A program made the position numbers and the translations under genes. Under the pieces are notes generated by a model. It made no database searches. It was not told the origin of the DNA and worked only from the letters and a program-made list of their open reading frames with translations. A DNA stretch of 64,000 nt. It comes from VBCK01 sp035511515. GTDB lineage: Bacteria > Pseudomonadota > Gammaproteobacteria > Burkholderiales > Burkholderiaceae_F. Numbering within the stretch: the stretch's first letter is position 1; each line of letters starts with the position of its first letter. This document shows positions 35,614 through 43,606 of the stretch, piece after piece. The stretch covers positions 1 to 64,000 of the forward strand of contig DATKFG010000029.1 of the NCBI GenBank assembly GCA_035511515.1, read 5' to 3'.

Positions 35614-36807
35614 GTGTATCCGCTGACGCTTTCGCGATTCACCCTGACAAGTTGTCTCGGAAGCGGTCTGGAGGCGACGCGCCGTGCGCTCGCTGACGGC
35701 CGTTCGGGGCTGACGCACTGGCGCGTCGACGATTCCGGGTTCGACACCTTCGTCGGCCGGGTGCCGGCGCTTTCGGACATGCGCCTTCCCCAGCCCTGGG
35801 CCGACTGGGAATGCCGCAACAACCGTCTCGCATACCTGGCACTGCACCAGGATGACTTCGCCGACTGCGTGGCGCGGGCGGCGCTGCGCTATGGCGCCCG
35901 GCGGGTGGGCGTGTTCATCGGAACCACCACATCGGGCATACGCGAGACCGAGGACGCTTTCGCCCGCCGCGACGCCGACGGGGCGCTGCCGGCTTGCTTT
36001 CGTTATCGACACGCGCACGCCGGTTTCGCGGTAGCCGATTTCGTGCGCAGCGTGCTCGGGCTGAAGGGTCCGGCCACGGTGATCTCGACCGCGTGCTCGT
36101 CGAGCGCCAAGGTATTTCCGGCCGCTGCCCGGATGATCGCGTCCGGCACGATCGATGCCGCCGTGGTCGGAGGCGTCGACACCTTGTGCGGCACGACGCT
36201 GTTCGGCTTCCGATCTCTCGAGCTGCTCGCGCAGACGCCTTGCCGGCCTTTCGACGTTGACCGCACCGGCTTGTCGCTGGGAGAGGCCGGAGCCTTCGTG
36301 CTGCTGGAGCGCGCCACCGGCGCGGCGGCCCCGGACGATGTCCTGCTGCTCGGCGCGGGTGAGTCGAGCGACGCCTACCACATGTCGACCCCGCATCCCG
36401 AAGGCCTGGGCGCTCGTCTCGCGATCGAGTCCGCGCTGGCGTCAGCACGCCTTTCGGCACAGGACATCGACTACGTGAACCTGCACGGCACGGGCACCCG
36501 CACCAACGATCCGGCCGAAGACAAGGCCGTCACGGGCCTGCTCGGACTGCGCGTTCCCTGCAGTTCGACCAAGGGGGTCACGGGCCACGCGTTGGGCGCG
36601 GCGGGCGCCGTCGAGGCCATCGTCAGCGCTCTGGCCGTTCAGATGCGCATCCTTCCGGGCGGCGTCACCACGCAGCGGCAGGATCCGGCCTTGCACTGCA
36701 ACTTTCTCCGAGCTCCGCAAACGGGCCGTGTGCGGCGCGTCCTGAGCAATTCATTCGGATTTGGCGGCACCAACTGCGCCTTGTTGATCGGCGCGGCGGC
36801 GGCCTGA
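35614..36807 (+). CDS. Beta-ketoacyl-ACP synthase (aryl polyene KS 1)
   Basis: The 397-residue protein is a KAS I/II-type condensing enzyme. The catalytic triad is intact: Cys161 in 'STACSSSAKVF', His291 in 'NLHGTGTRTND' and His325 with Lys320 in 'STKGVTGHALGAAG'. It extends the ACP-bound aryl starter by malonyl units. A GTG at 35614 is used. It shares a base with the next gene, a KS-like protein that probably forms a heterodimer with it. A second full KS is encoded in the other arm at 50270. Confidence 0.94.
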   Translation: MYPLTLSRFTLTSCLGSGLEATRRALADGRSGLTHWRVDDSGFDTFVGRVPALSDMRLPQPWADWECRNNRLAYLALHQDDFADCVARAALRYGARRVGVFIGTTTSGIRETEDAFARRDADGALPACFRYRHAHAGFAVADFVRSVLGLKGPATVISTACSSSAKVFPAAARMIASGTIDAAVVGGVDTLCGTTLFGFRSLELLAQTPCRPFDVDRTGLSLGEAGAFVLLERATGAAAPDDVLLLGAGESSDAYHMSTPHPEGLGARLAIESALASARLSAQDIDYVNLHGTGTRTNDPAEDKAVTGLLGLRVPCSSTKGVTGHALGAAGAVEAIVSALAVQMRILPGGVTTQRQDPALHCNFLRAPQTGRVRRVLSNSFGFGGTNCALLIGAAAA

Positions 36808-37622
36808 TGAGCGATCCGGCGCGCGCATCGATGTGGCTGAGGGGAATCGGCGTCTGCGGTTCCCACCTCCATACGTGGCCGTCCGTGCGGGTCATCCTGC
36901 GCGGCGAAGGCCCGCTGCCGGCGCAGGCTGCGCCGATTCCGTTGTGTTCGAGGCTGCCCGCGGCGGAGCGGCGCCGCGCCAGCAAGGTCGTCAATCTTGC
37001 GATGGGCGCCGGGCTGGAGGCGGCCACGTCCGCAGGACTGGACATGGCGAGCCTGCCGACCGTGTTCGCGACGTCCAGCGCGGACGGCGAAAACTGCCAT
37101 GCGATCTGCACCGCACTGGCATCGAAGGATCCCAGCGACCACCTGCTGTCTCCGACACGCTTTCACAATTCGGTGACGAACGCGGCAGCAGGATACTGGG
37201 CCATCGCGATGGGTGCGATGGCGCCGTCGACGACGCTGACCACCTATGACGGCTGCTTTGCAGCGGCGCTCCTGGAGGCCCAAGGCGCCTTGGCGACCGG
37301 GACGCAAGACGTACTGGTGACCGTTTTCGATGCGCCCTACCCGGAGCCGCTGCACAGCAAGAGGCCGATCGTTTCTTCCCTGGGCGTGGCGCTCGCCTTG
37401 AGCGCCCACGCCGGGCCCGGCCGCCTGGCCCGGTTTCGCCTGGGCCTGACCGACGACGCGGCCGATCGCATGGGGTTCACCGGCCTGGAAGCGATACGCT
37501 GCGGCTCGCCGCCGGGCCGGGGCCTTGTGCTGCTCGAACGCATCGCGCGGGGGCACCATGGCATCGTCCGGCTGGACTATCTCGATGACCTGCGGCTCGC
37601 GATCGACATCGAGCCGGCATGA
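36807..37622 (+). CDS. Ketosynthase-like chain-length-factor partner (ApeC-like)
   Basis: The 271-residue protein corresponds to the short 'beta-ketoacyl synthase N-terminal' family (Ketoacyl-synt_2). It has 'LPTVFATSSADGENCHAIC', 'SPTRFHNSVTNAAAGYWAIAMG' and 'LTTYDGCFAAALLEAQGAL', but no C-terminal HGTGT or GH motifs, so it cannot be a complete condensing enzyme. Proteins of this type pair with a KS in aryl polyene systems and likely set chain length. It overlaps its neighbours by one and four bases on either side. Confidence 0.88.
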   Translation: MSDPARASMWLRGIGVCGSHLHTWPSVRVILRGEGPLPAQAAPIPLCSRLPAAERRRASKVVNLAMGAGLEAATSAGLDMASLPTVFATSSADGENCHAICTALASKDPSDHLLSPTRFHNSVTNAAAGYWAIAMGAMAPSTTLTTYDGCFAAALLEAQGALATGTQDVLVTVFDAPYPEPLHSKRPIVSSLGVALALSAHAGPGRLARFRLGLTDDAADRMGFTGLEAIRCGSPPGRGLVLLERIARGHHGIVRLDYLDDLRLAIDIEPA

Positions 37623-38122
37623 CCAGCCTGGACCGGCAGCAGATCGCGCGCATCATTCCGCACGGCGGAACGATGGTGCTGATCGACGAAGTGATCCACT
37701 GGGATGAGCACCGTCTGCTGGCCCGCACGGAGAGCCACCTGCGCGCGGACAACCCGCTGCGGGACGAGCGGGGCCTGCACATCGCCTGCGGCATCGAATA
37801 TGCGGCGCAAGCCATGGCGCTGCACGGCGTCCTGCGGGGCGTGCGCCCCGGCGAGGGTCAACCCGGACGGCCGCGCACCGGGTTGCTGGCCAGCGTGCGC
37901 GAGGTCAGGTTCCTGGCACACCGCCTGGACGAGGACTCGACGGTCCTGCTGATCGAGGCGGACCTGGTGTCCGGCGACCTGCAGGTGGCGATGTACGAGT
38001 TCGCGGTGCGCTCGCCGGCGCGCACCCTGCTGACGGGTCGCGCAACCGTCGTGCTGGACGCGCTCAACCTGCTCGATCCGCCCTCCGGCGCCGGCCCAGC
38101 AGCCGAGGCAGGCGCAGGATGA
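37619..38122 (+). CDS. FabZ-like 3-hydroxyacyl-ACP dehydratase (ApeP-like)
   Basis: The 167-residue protein is a hotdog protein of the ApeP type, with 'IIPHGGTMVLIDEV' (residues 12-25), 'NPLRDERGLHIACGIEYAAQAMALHG' and 'LLASVREVRFLAH'. The second dehydratase in the cluster, it likely acts with the ApeI-like partner as a hetero-dehydratase, as described for aryl polyene systems. It overlaps the KS partner by four bases. Its last 59 bases overlap the end of the convergent glycosyltransferase gene. Confidence 0.88.
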   Translation: MTSLDRQQIARIIPHGGTMVLIDEVIHWDEHRLLARTESHLRADNPLRDERGLHIACGIEYAAQAMALHGVLRGVRPGEGQPGRPRTGLLASVREVRFLAHRLDEDSTVLLIEADLVSGDLQVAMYEFAVRSPARTLLTGRATVVLDALNLLDPPSGAGPAAEAGAG

Positions 38123-38840
38123 ATTCGACCATCAGGCGCACGTGCATCCAGGTCAGCAGCGCGTTGTCCCGCACGTATCGAAAGTGCGAAACGCCGCCGC
38201 ACTCTCGGCCGAAATAGCGGACCGGCGCCGGCACATTCACCGGCCGCACGCCGGACCAGCACAGGCGGACGGCGGCCTCGGGATCGAAGTCGAAGCGCCG
38301 CATCCAGCGGTGGCGCTGCGCGATGGCCAGCAACGGTCCGATCGGGTATACGCGAAAGCCGAACAGCGAATCGCCGATTCCCAGGTTCAGCGTTTCCAGA
38401 TTGGCCCACCAGTTGGATATGCGGCGGCCGCGCACGCGCAGCGGCGGGGCGTCGGCATCGAACTGCGGCACGCCCACGATCAGGCAATCGGGCCGGGCGG
38501 CCGATTGCGCCATGAACTCGCCGATGCTTTGCGCCGGGTGCTGGCCATCCGAATCCATCGTCAGTACGTGCGTGTACCCCTGCTGCGCTGCCAGGCGCGC
38601 ACCGTGCAGGACGGCCGCCCCTTTGCCGCGGTTGCGGTCCAGAACGACGACACGCACGCCCGCGTCGGCCTGCGCCAGTGCCAGCAATTGTTCGGCCGAG
38701 CCGTCGTTGCTGCCGTCGACAACCACCCATACCGGGCACCACGCGGCGCGCGCCGAACGCACGGTCGAGACGACGCCCGGGCCCGGGTTGTAGCTGGGCA
38801 TCAGCACCAGGTGCGTGGGCGAGCACGGCGCCTGCGGCAT
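38064..38840 (-). CDS. Family 2 glycosyltransferase
   Basis: The 258-residue GT-A enzyme has 'LVLMPSYNPG' (residues about 11-20), 'WVVVDGSNDGSAEQL', and the DxD-like 'LTMDSDGQHPAQSI'. No membrane span is obvious apart from a hydrophobic C-terminal helix ('VRLMVEFILRLPRLL'). Such GTs are standard in aryl polyene and xanthomonadin clusters (XanK-like) and may glycosylate the headgroup. The gene runs opposite to the plus arm, and its 3' end overlaps the ApeP-like gene. ATG at 38840 is the start nearest the conserved strand. Confidence 0.9.
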   Translation of the reverse strand: MPQAPCSPTHLVLMPSYNPGPGVVSTVRSARAAWCPVWVVVDGSNDGSAEQLLALAQADAGVRVVVLDRNRGKGAAVLHGARLAAQQGYTHVLTMDSDGQHPAQSIGEFMAQSAARPDCLIVGVPQFDADAPPLRVRGRRISNWWANLETLNLGIGDSLFGFRVYPIGPLLAIAQRHRWMRRFDFDPEAAVRLCWSGVRPVNVPAPVRYFGRECGGVSHFRYVRDNALLTWMHVRLMVEFILRLPRLLGRRRRADRAG

Positions 38841-38893
38841 CTTCAACGATTCATCGGCATTGACCGGACGACTGCGCCGCGGCGGCGGTGGCG

Positions 38894-39772
38894 CTAATAG
38901 TCCTCGTCCCTCGGCGGCACCCGGACCGAGGACTCGCCGACCAGCACGGCGATCCCGATGCCGCCGTAGATCGAGTGGCCGCTGCGAACCAGTGGGCTGT
39001 TCTCGAACACGGCGCCTTCGATCGAGTCGTAGCGCCCGAATGCGCCGACCCAGAAGCGCCGGAAGCGCTTGGACAGCGCCGTTGTGAATTGCGCGCCGGA
39101 ATACCCGCCGGATGCGGCGTACGCAGGCCGCGTCGCGGTGGCGAATGCCCGATCGACCGAATAGTAAGTCTCGTTCAGGTGGCGGGTCGCGAACAGCGGA
39201 CCGCCCTGCAGCCCCAGGCTCCAGCCGGGAGCGCGCACCGGGTCGGTCAGGTCCAGGTTCAGCCGCGGGCTCGTGATCCAGCCCAGCAAGCGGGGCGGCC
39301 ACTGGATGCTGAACGCCGCCCGCACCGGAAACGACGCCATCAGCCGGGTTCCGCGGTTCTGCCCGCGCCAGAGCGTCCAGTCGAGCGCCGGTCCGAACTC
39401 GACTTCAGGCTTCAGATCGGGCATGCCGGCGCGCGTATCGGAGTGGCTGCTCGGCACCGGCAGCGACGCACCGACGCTGACGTTCAGCTTCACATTCTTC
39501 GATTCGAACAGGATGCCGCGCACGCCCTCGCGCTCATCGGCGCGCAAAAACTCGCCCCGGTAGACGAAATACACCGAGGGCAGGACCAGGTTGCGGTACT
39601 GGTCCGAGCCGCGATAGTACGGAAGGCGCAGGCCGGCCGGCCCGATGCCGAACTCCCACAGCGGCTCATCCTGACCCCGGCTCGCCGCCGGCAACAGGCT
39701 CGCGAAGGCGAGCGCGGCTGCCAGCGCCTGCGCGCGCACAGCCCGCCGGCGCGCGCTGTCCGAGCCGGTCAA
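38894..39772 (-). CDS. MipA/OmpV-family outer membrane protein
   Basis: The 292-residue product has a signal peptide (hydrophobic about 15-30, cleaving near SRG) and a beta-barrel body with alternating residues and a C-terminal segment 'IGIAVLVGESSVRV'. The opening 'WEFGIGPAGLRLPYYRGSDQYR' is the MipA/OmpV hallmark. MipA proteins can scaffold cell-wall enzymes; OmpV members form outer-membrane channels. It lies 53 bases from the glycosyltransferase start and directly next to the PAP2 gene, all on the minus strand. A role in pigment placement is conjecture. Confidence 0.87.
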   Translation of the reverse strand: MTGSDSARRRAVRAQALAAALAFASLLPAASRGQDEPLWEFGIGPAGLRLPYYRGSDQYRNLVLPSVYFVYRGEFLRADEREGVRGILFESKNVKLNVSVGASLPVPSSHSDTRAGMPDLKPEVEFGPALDWTLWRGQNRGTRLMASFPVRAAFSIQWPPRLLGWITSPRLNLDLTDPVRAPGWSLGLQGGPLFATRHLNETYYSVDRAFATATRPAYAASGGYSGAQFTTALSKRFRRFWVGAFGRYDSIEGAVFENSPLVRSGHSIYGGIGIAVLVGESSVRVPPRDEDY

Positions 39773-40462
39773 TCAGGCCCCGAGCGGCCGGCGCATTTCC
39801 AGCCTCGAAAGGAGTGCGAAAACGGCGCCGAGCGCCGCCCCGGCTGCCACGTCGACCGCCACGTGCTGTTTGGTGGCCATGGTCGAGTATGCGATGGCCA
39901 CGCACCAGATCGCGTTGGCCCAGCGGGCCCCGCGCGGCAGACCCAGCGCCGGCAGCTGCCAGTTCAACCGGAACGCGGCGTACACCGAAGCGGCCACGTG
40001 CAGCGATGGACAGGCATTGCCGGCGGCGTCCACTCCCTTCAGAAACCCCATGCCCGGATACAGGTCCCAACGAATGTCGGCGGGCGGCACGGCGTTGGGC
40101 CAGAAGCGGAAGATCGACAGGCCGGTCAAACACAGCGCACCCATCCAGGCCCCGGAGCTGATCACCTCGCGGCGGGTCAGCATCAGCGTCTGCGGCAGGC
40201 AGATATACACCCAAACCGAGAAGTAAACGGGCAGGGCGAGCGGCTCGAATCCGATGAGCCGATCCAACAGCGTGACCGGCATCACGCGCACCGGATACGC
40301 CGGGTGATTGAGCAAGTAGAAGTATCCCGCGAAGAAGGACGCCATGAATCCGAGCGTTCCGAAGCACTTGAACCAGAAGTGCGTCATGACCGTCGAAACC
40401 AGTCGACGCCAGACCCCCCTATCGAAGGCGGGCATTGTCGCAGGCGGATGCACCGGTTTCAA
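39773..40462 (-). CDS. PAP2-superfamily (Aur1/Ipt1-like) membrane phosphatase or transferase
   Basis: The 229-residue integral membrane protein has about six helices and the PAP2 motifs 'PSLHVAASVY' and 'STMATKQHVAVDVAAG', with the two catalytic His. This branch resembles inositol-phosphoceramide synthases, which move phospho-headgroups between lipids. A TTG start at 40462 has GAGGAGAA just upstream; ATG at 40435 has no ribosome site. It ends one base from the MipA gene. It could remove a lipid phosphate or join a headgroup to the pigment lipid; neither is shown. Confidence 0.87.
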   Translation of the reverse strand: MKPVHPPATMPAFDRGVWRRLVSTVMTHFWFKCFGTLGFMASFFAGYFYLLNHPAYPVRVMPVTLLDRLIGFEPLALPVYFSVWVYICLPQTLMLTRREVISSGAWMGALCLTGLSIFRFWPNAVPPADIRWDLYPGMGFLKGVDAAGNACPSLHVAASVYAAFRLNWQLPALGLPRGARWANAIWCVAIAYSTMATKQHVAVDVAAGAALGAVFALLSRLEMRRPLGA

Positions 40463-40586
40463 CGATTCTCCTCATCGCGCAGTGCACCCCATGCGGCGCG
40501 GCGCTGCTTTGCCGCCTGTCGATCGCGCCAGTACAATGCCGCCCGCAGAAGAGCTGCTTTCGCCTTGAGGGCTCGAGCGAGGCGCC

Positions 40587-40682
40587 GTGATCACGAACAG
40601 ACGGACGTTGCATCTGGCGATCGTCCTGACGGCGGCAGCAGCCTATCTGTGCCTGAGTTATTTTATAGCGGCGTCGGACTAG
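40587..40682 (+). CDS. Putative 31-residue single-span membrane peptide
   Basis: A GTG frame of 31 codons begins at 40587 with GAGG about eight bases before it. The product has a polar, basic start (MITNRRTLH) and one hydrophobic helix (about residues 9-28) ending IAASD. It lies 54 bases before the AMP ligase on the same strand. It is too short for homology judgement. Aryl polyene clusters often include small membrane proteins, which makes it worth noting but does not prove it. Confidence 0.35.
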   Translation: MITNRRTLHLAIVLTAAAAYLCLSYFIAASD

Positions 40683-40736
40683 ATCATCCAGACCTATCCC
40701 GATTACTCCAGGCCTCAAAAGCTTCGCTGACGCAAC

Positions 40737-42083
40737 GTGGATTGTCTGCCGCTGCTGCCGGACGGCGTCGCCGATCATGGGCTCGCCTACCGCCATGGGC
40801 GCGCAATCGGGCGCGATGCGTTCCTTGGCGAGGTGCTGGCGCTGGCCGACCGCTTGCCCCAGACGGCGCACGCGCTCAATGTCTGCCGGGACCGCTATCG
40901 GTTTGCGGTCGCACTGCTTGCAGCCATCTGCCGCAATACCCGCACCCACCTGCCCGGCTCGACGGCGCCCGAGAGCATCGCGGGGCTGTGCGCCGAGCTT
41001 CCCGGGGTCGTCTGCCTCGGCGACCAGGCCTCGCCTCTGACCGTGAGCGCACCCTACGTCAGGGTGTCGGACGATGGATCCGGCCCGGCCGGTGGCGCGC
41101 CGCAGGCCCCATCGATTCCGGCCGACCGTCCGGTCGTGACCGTGTTCACTTCGGGATCCACCGGCAGGCCGCGACCGCACCGCAAGACCTTCGGTCGCCT
41201 TGTGCAGAACGCACGCGCCGAAGCGTCCATCATGTGGGATGCTGCGGGAGGCCCCTGTTCGGTCATCGGCACGGTACCGTCGCAGCACATGTACGGGCTG
41301 GAATCGACGATCTTGCTGCCGATCTTCTGCGGCGGGCGCCTGAGCCCGCGCGTTCCATTCTTTCCGACCGACATCTGCCAGGCGCTGGAAGAAATGCCGC
41401 AGCCGCGGCTGCTGGTCACGACCCCGTTTCACCTGCGCAAGCTGCTCGATGCGGATCTCGATATTCCTTCTGTGGCGGCGGTGGTCTGCTCCACGGCGAC
41501 GCTGCCGCCCGCGCTGGCCCAAGAGGTCGAGGACCGTCTGCAGGCGCCGTTGATCGAAATCTATGGCTCCACCGAGACGGGCCAGCTCGCAACCCGTCGG
41601 CCGACCGTCCGGGTCGAATGGGATGTCTACGCCGGCATCACGCTCACGCAGGCGGATGGGAGAACCACCGCGGACGGCGGCCACCTGGAGCAGGCCTATG
41701 CGCTGAACGACGTGGTCGAGCTGCTGGGCGCCGCACAATTTCGCCTGCTCGGCAGGAATTCGGACATGGTCAATATCGCCGGAAAGCGCAGCTCTCTGGG
41801 ATACCTGAATCACATCCTGATGAGCGTGCCCGGCGTCCAGGATGGAGCATTTTGCCTGCCCGCCCACAACGCGGTCGGCGACGTTTCCCGGCTGGCCGCG
41901 TTCGTGGTTGCGCCGCAATTGAACTCCCGCCAGATCCTGGCAGCCTTGCGCGCGCACATCGATCCGGTGTTTCTTCCGCGCCCGATCGTTTTTGTCGATC
42001 TGCTGCCGCGCAACGAAACGGGCAAGATTGCTGCAACCGCCATGGACGCGCTGATCGCCCGCCACTTTCCGCACCGGGCGTGA
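40737..42083 (+). CDS. AMP-dependent aryl:ACP ligase (XanA2-like)
   Basis: The 448-residue adenylate-forming enzyme has the A3 phosphate loop 'FTSGSTGRPRP' (137-147), 'YGSTETGQ' (A5) and the C-terminal 'LPRNETGKIAATA' with the catalytic Lys (A10). In xanthomonadin clusters this type of protein activates 3-hydroxybenzoate and loads it onto ACP. That role fits because a chorismatase is encoded in the other arm. GTG at 40737 is the start. It is two bases from the acyltransferase gene. Confidence 0.9.
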   Translation: MDCLPLLPDGVADHGLAYRHGRAIGRDAFLGEVLALADRLPQTAHALNVCRDRYRFAVALLAAICRNTRTHLPGSTAPESIAGLCAELPGVVCLGDQASPLTVSAPYVRVSDDGSGPAGGAPQAPSIPADRPVVTVFTSGSTGRPRPHRKTFGRLVQNARAEASIMWDAAGGPCSVIGTVPSQHMYGLESTILLPIFCGGRLSPRVPFFPTDICQALEEMPQPRLLVTTPFHLRKLLDADLDIPSVAAVVCSTATLPPALAQEVEDRLQAPLIEIYGSTETGQLATRRPTVRVEWDVYAGITLTQADGRTTADGGHLEQAYALNDVVELLGAAQFRLLGRNSDMVNIAGKRSSLGYLNHILMSVPGVQDGAFCLPAHNAVGDVSRLAAFVVAPQLNSRQILAALRAHIDPVFLPRPIVFVDLLPRNETGKIAATAMDALIARHFPHRA

Positions 42084-42084
42084 G

Positions 42085-43026
42085 GTGAGCGCTCAACCCG
42101 AATGGATGCAGCGCACCGAGCGCGGCAACCGGTTCTGGCTGGCCGCGATGCGCTGGATCTCGCTCACGTTCGGGCGCCGCGCCTCCCGGGCGCTGCTTCC
42201 CTTCATTGCACTGTATTTCACGATGGCAGTGCCCGCGGCGCGCCGGTCTTCCAGGGACTACCTGCGGCGCTGCCTGCAACGCCAGCCCACCCTCCTCGAC
42301 GTCCATCGTCATGTCCTGGCGTTCTCCGCCACGATCCACGATCGCATCTATATCCTGAACGACCGGTGCGATCTGTTCGACCTGCGCCTGTCCGGAGCAG
42401 AGCGGCTGCATGCCGATATCGGCGCGCAGCGCGGCGTTTTCCTGTTCGGCGCCCACCTGGGCAGCTTTGAAATCCTGCGTGCCGCGGCCCGCACTTTGCC
42501 TGGGCTGCGCGTGTTCATGGCGATGTACCCGGACAACGCCCGCGAGGTCAACCGCATGCTGGCCGCTATCCATCCGTCGGCCATGCAGGACATCATCGAG
42601 CTGGGTCACGTCGACTCGATGCTGCGCGTTCATCAGCGCTTGACGCAGGGCGGCGTGATCGGAGTCCTGGCCGACCGCGCGGTCGGTCCGAGCCATTTCG
42701 TCCGCGTTCCTTTTCTCGGGTCGCCGGCGCAATTTCCGTCGGGCCCCTTCCGGATGGCCACGATCCTGCGCCGTCCGGTGTATTTCATGGCGGGGCTGTA
42801 CCGGGGAGGCAACCGCTACGATCTGCACTTCGAATGGCTGACGGACTTTTCAAGGCCTGTGGACCATCGAAACGACGCAGAACGGGAACTTCTGGCCGGT
42901 TATGTCGCGGCGCTGGAGCGGCATTGCCGGGCCGCGCCCCACAACTGGTTCAATTTCTACGATTTCTGGAGATCGGCCGGGGCCGCCGAAGCCTTGGCGG
43001 AGCCGGCCGGGCACGACGGGGCTTGA
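42085..43026 (+). CDS. LpxL/HtrB-family acyltransferase
   Basis: The 313-residue protein has the HxxxxE-type catalytic motif 'GAHLGSFEIL' (about residues 122-131), an N-terminal hydrophobic helix (about 27-50) that anchors it, and 'GVIGVLADRAV' as in lipid A late acyltransferases. In aryl polyene clusters this enzyme is thought to attach the polyene acyl chain to a lipid or glycolipid. It begins with GTG one base after the AMP ligase stop and ends one base before the LolA-like gene. Confidence 0.9.
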   Translation: MSAQPEWMQRTERGNRFWLAAMRWISLTFGRRASRALLPFIALYFTMAVPAARRSSRDYLRRCLQRQPTLLDVHRHVLAFSATIHDRIYILNDRCDLFDLRLSGAERLHADIGAQRGVFLFGAHLGSFEILRAAARTLPGLRVFMAMYPDNAREVNRMLAAIHPSAMQDIIELGHVDSMLRVHQRLTQGGVIGVLADRAVGPSHFVRVPFLGSPAQFPSGPFRMATILRRPVYFMAGLYRGGNRYDLHFEWLTDFSRPVDHRNDAERELLAGYVAALERHCRAAPHNWFNFYDFWRSAGAAEALAEPAGHDGA

Positions 43027-43027
43027 T

Positions 43028-43606
43028 GTGGTGCTGGGACGGTCTGCCGTGGGCCTGACGATCGCTGTCGCGCTGCCGGTGGCGATGGCCAGCGACTGGC
43101 AATTGGCCGACCTGATGCACACGCTCAGCCAGAACCAGCCGCAGCAGGCGACTTTCGTCGAAAAGCGTTACCTGAGCGTCCTCAACCAGCCCCTGGAGTC
43201 TTCCGGCGAGCTGACCTTCATCCCGCCGAACCGGCTGGAGAAGCGCACGCTGAAACCGAAGCCCGAATCGCTGATCGTCGACGGCGATGTCCTGATCGTG
43301 GAGCAGTCGAATCGGCGCCACCTCAGAGTGAATCTGCGGGAGCGCCCCGATATCTCCGCCTTCGTCGAAAGCATCCGCGCCACCCTGGCCGGCGACCAGC
43401 CTGCGCTGGAGAAGGTCTACTCGATCGAGTTGTCGGGTACCGCGGACAAATGGCGGCTTTCCCTGGTGCCGCGGCGGCAGGAGATGGTGCGGATCGTCTC
43501 CCGCATTCAAATCGCCGGATCGCAGGGCGACCTGGCCACCATCGAATTCGACTTCGCCGACGGCGACCGCTCTGAAATGGTCGTTGCCAAAGCGCGGAGC
43601 CGATGA
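43028..43606 (+). CDS. LolA-like outer-membrane lipoprotein carrier
   Basis: The 192-residue product has an N-terminal signal peptide (residues 4-20, ending AMAS). The mature part follows the LolA pattern of an incomplete beta-barrel: 'LMHTLSQNQPQQATFVEKRYLSVLNQPLESSGELTF', 'PPNRLEKRTLKPKPESLIVDGD', and 'IEFDFADGDRSEMVV' at the end. These dedicated LolA-like proteins sit in aryl polyene clusters, presumably to carry the lipid-linked pigment across the periplasm. GTG at 43028 is chosen since it gives a clean signal peptide. It overlaps the exporter gene by four bases. Confidence 0.87.
   Translation: MVLGRSAVGLTIAVALPVAMASDWQLADLMHTLSQNQPQQATFVEKRYLSVLNQPLESSGELTFIPPNRLEKRTLKPKPESLIVDGDVLIVEQSNRRHLRVNLRERPDISAFVESIRATLAGDQPALEKVYSIELSGTADKWRLSLVPRRQEMVRIVSRIQIAGSQGDLATIEFDFADGDRSEMVVAKARSR

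Noticed and set aside
40463..40586. Possible long 5' extension of the pigment AMP ligase or a second gene in this gap
   Set aside because: No frame with a ribosome site matches the ligase family before 40737. Only the 31-codon frame at 40587 had any support.
38888..42088. Very long plus-strand open frame of over 1000 codons
   Set aside because: It runs antisense to MipA and PAP2 and out of frame through the AMP ligase. The translation is low-complexity Arg/Gln/His/Pro with no domain.
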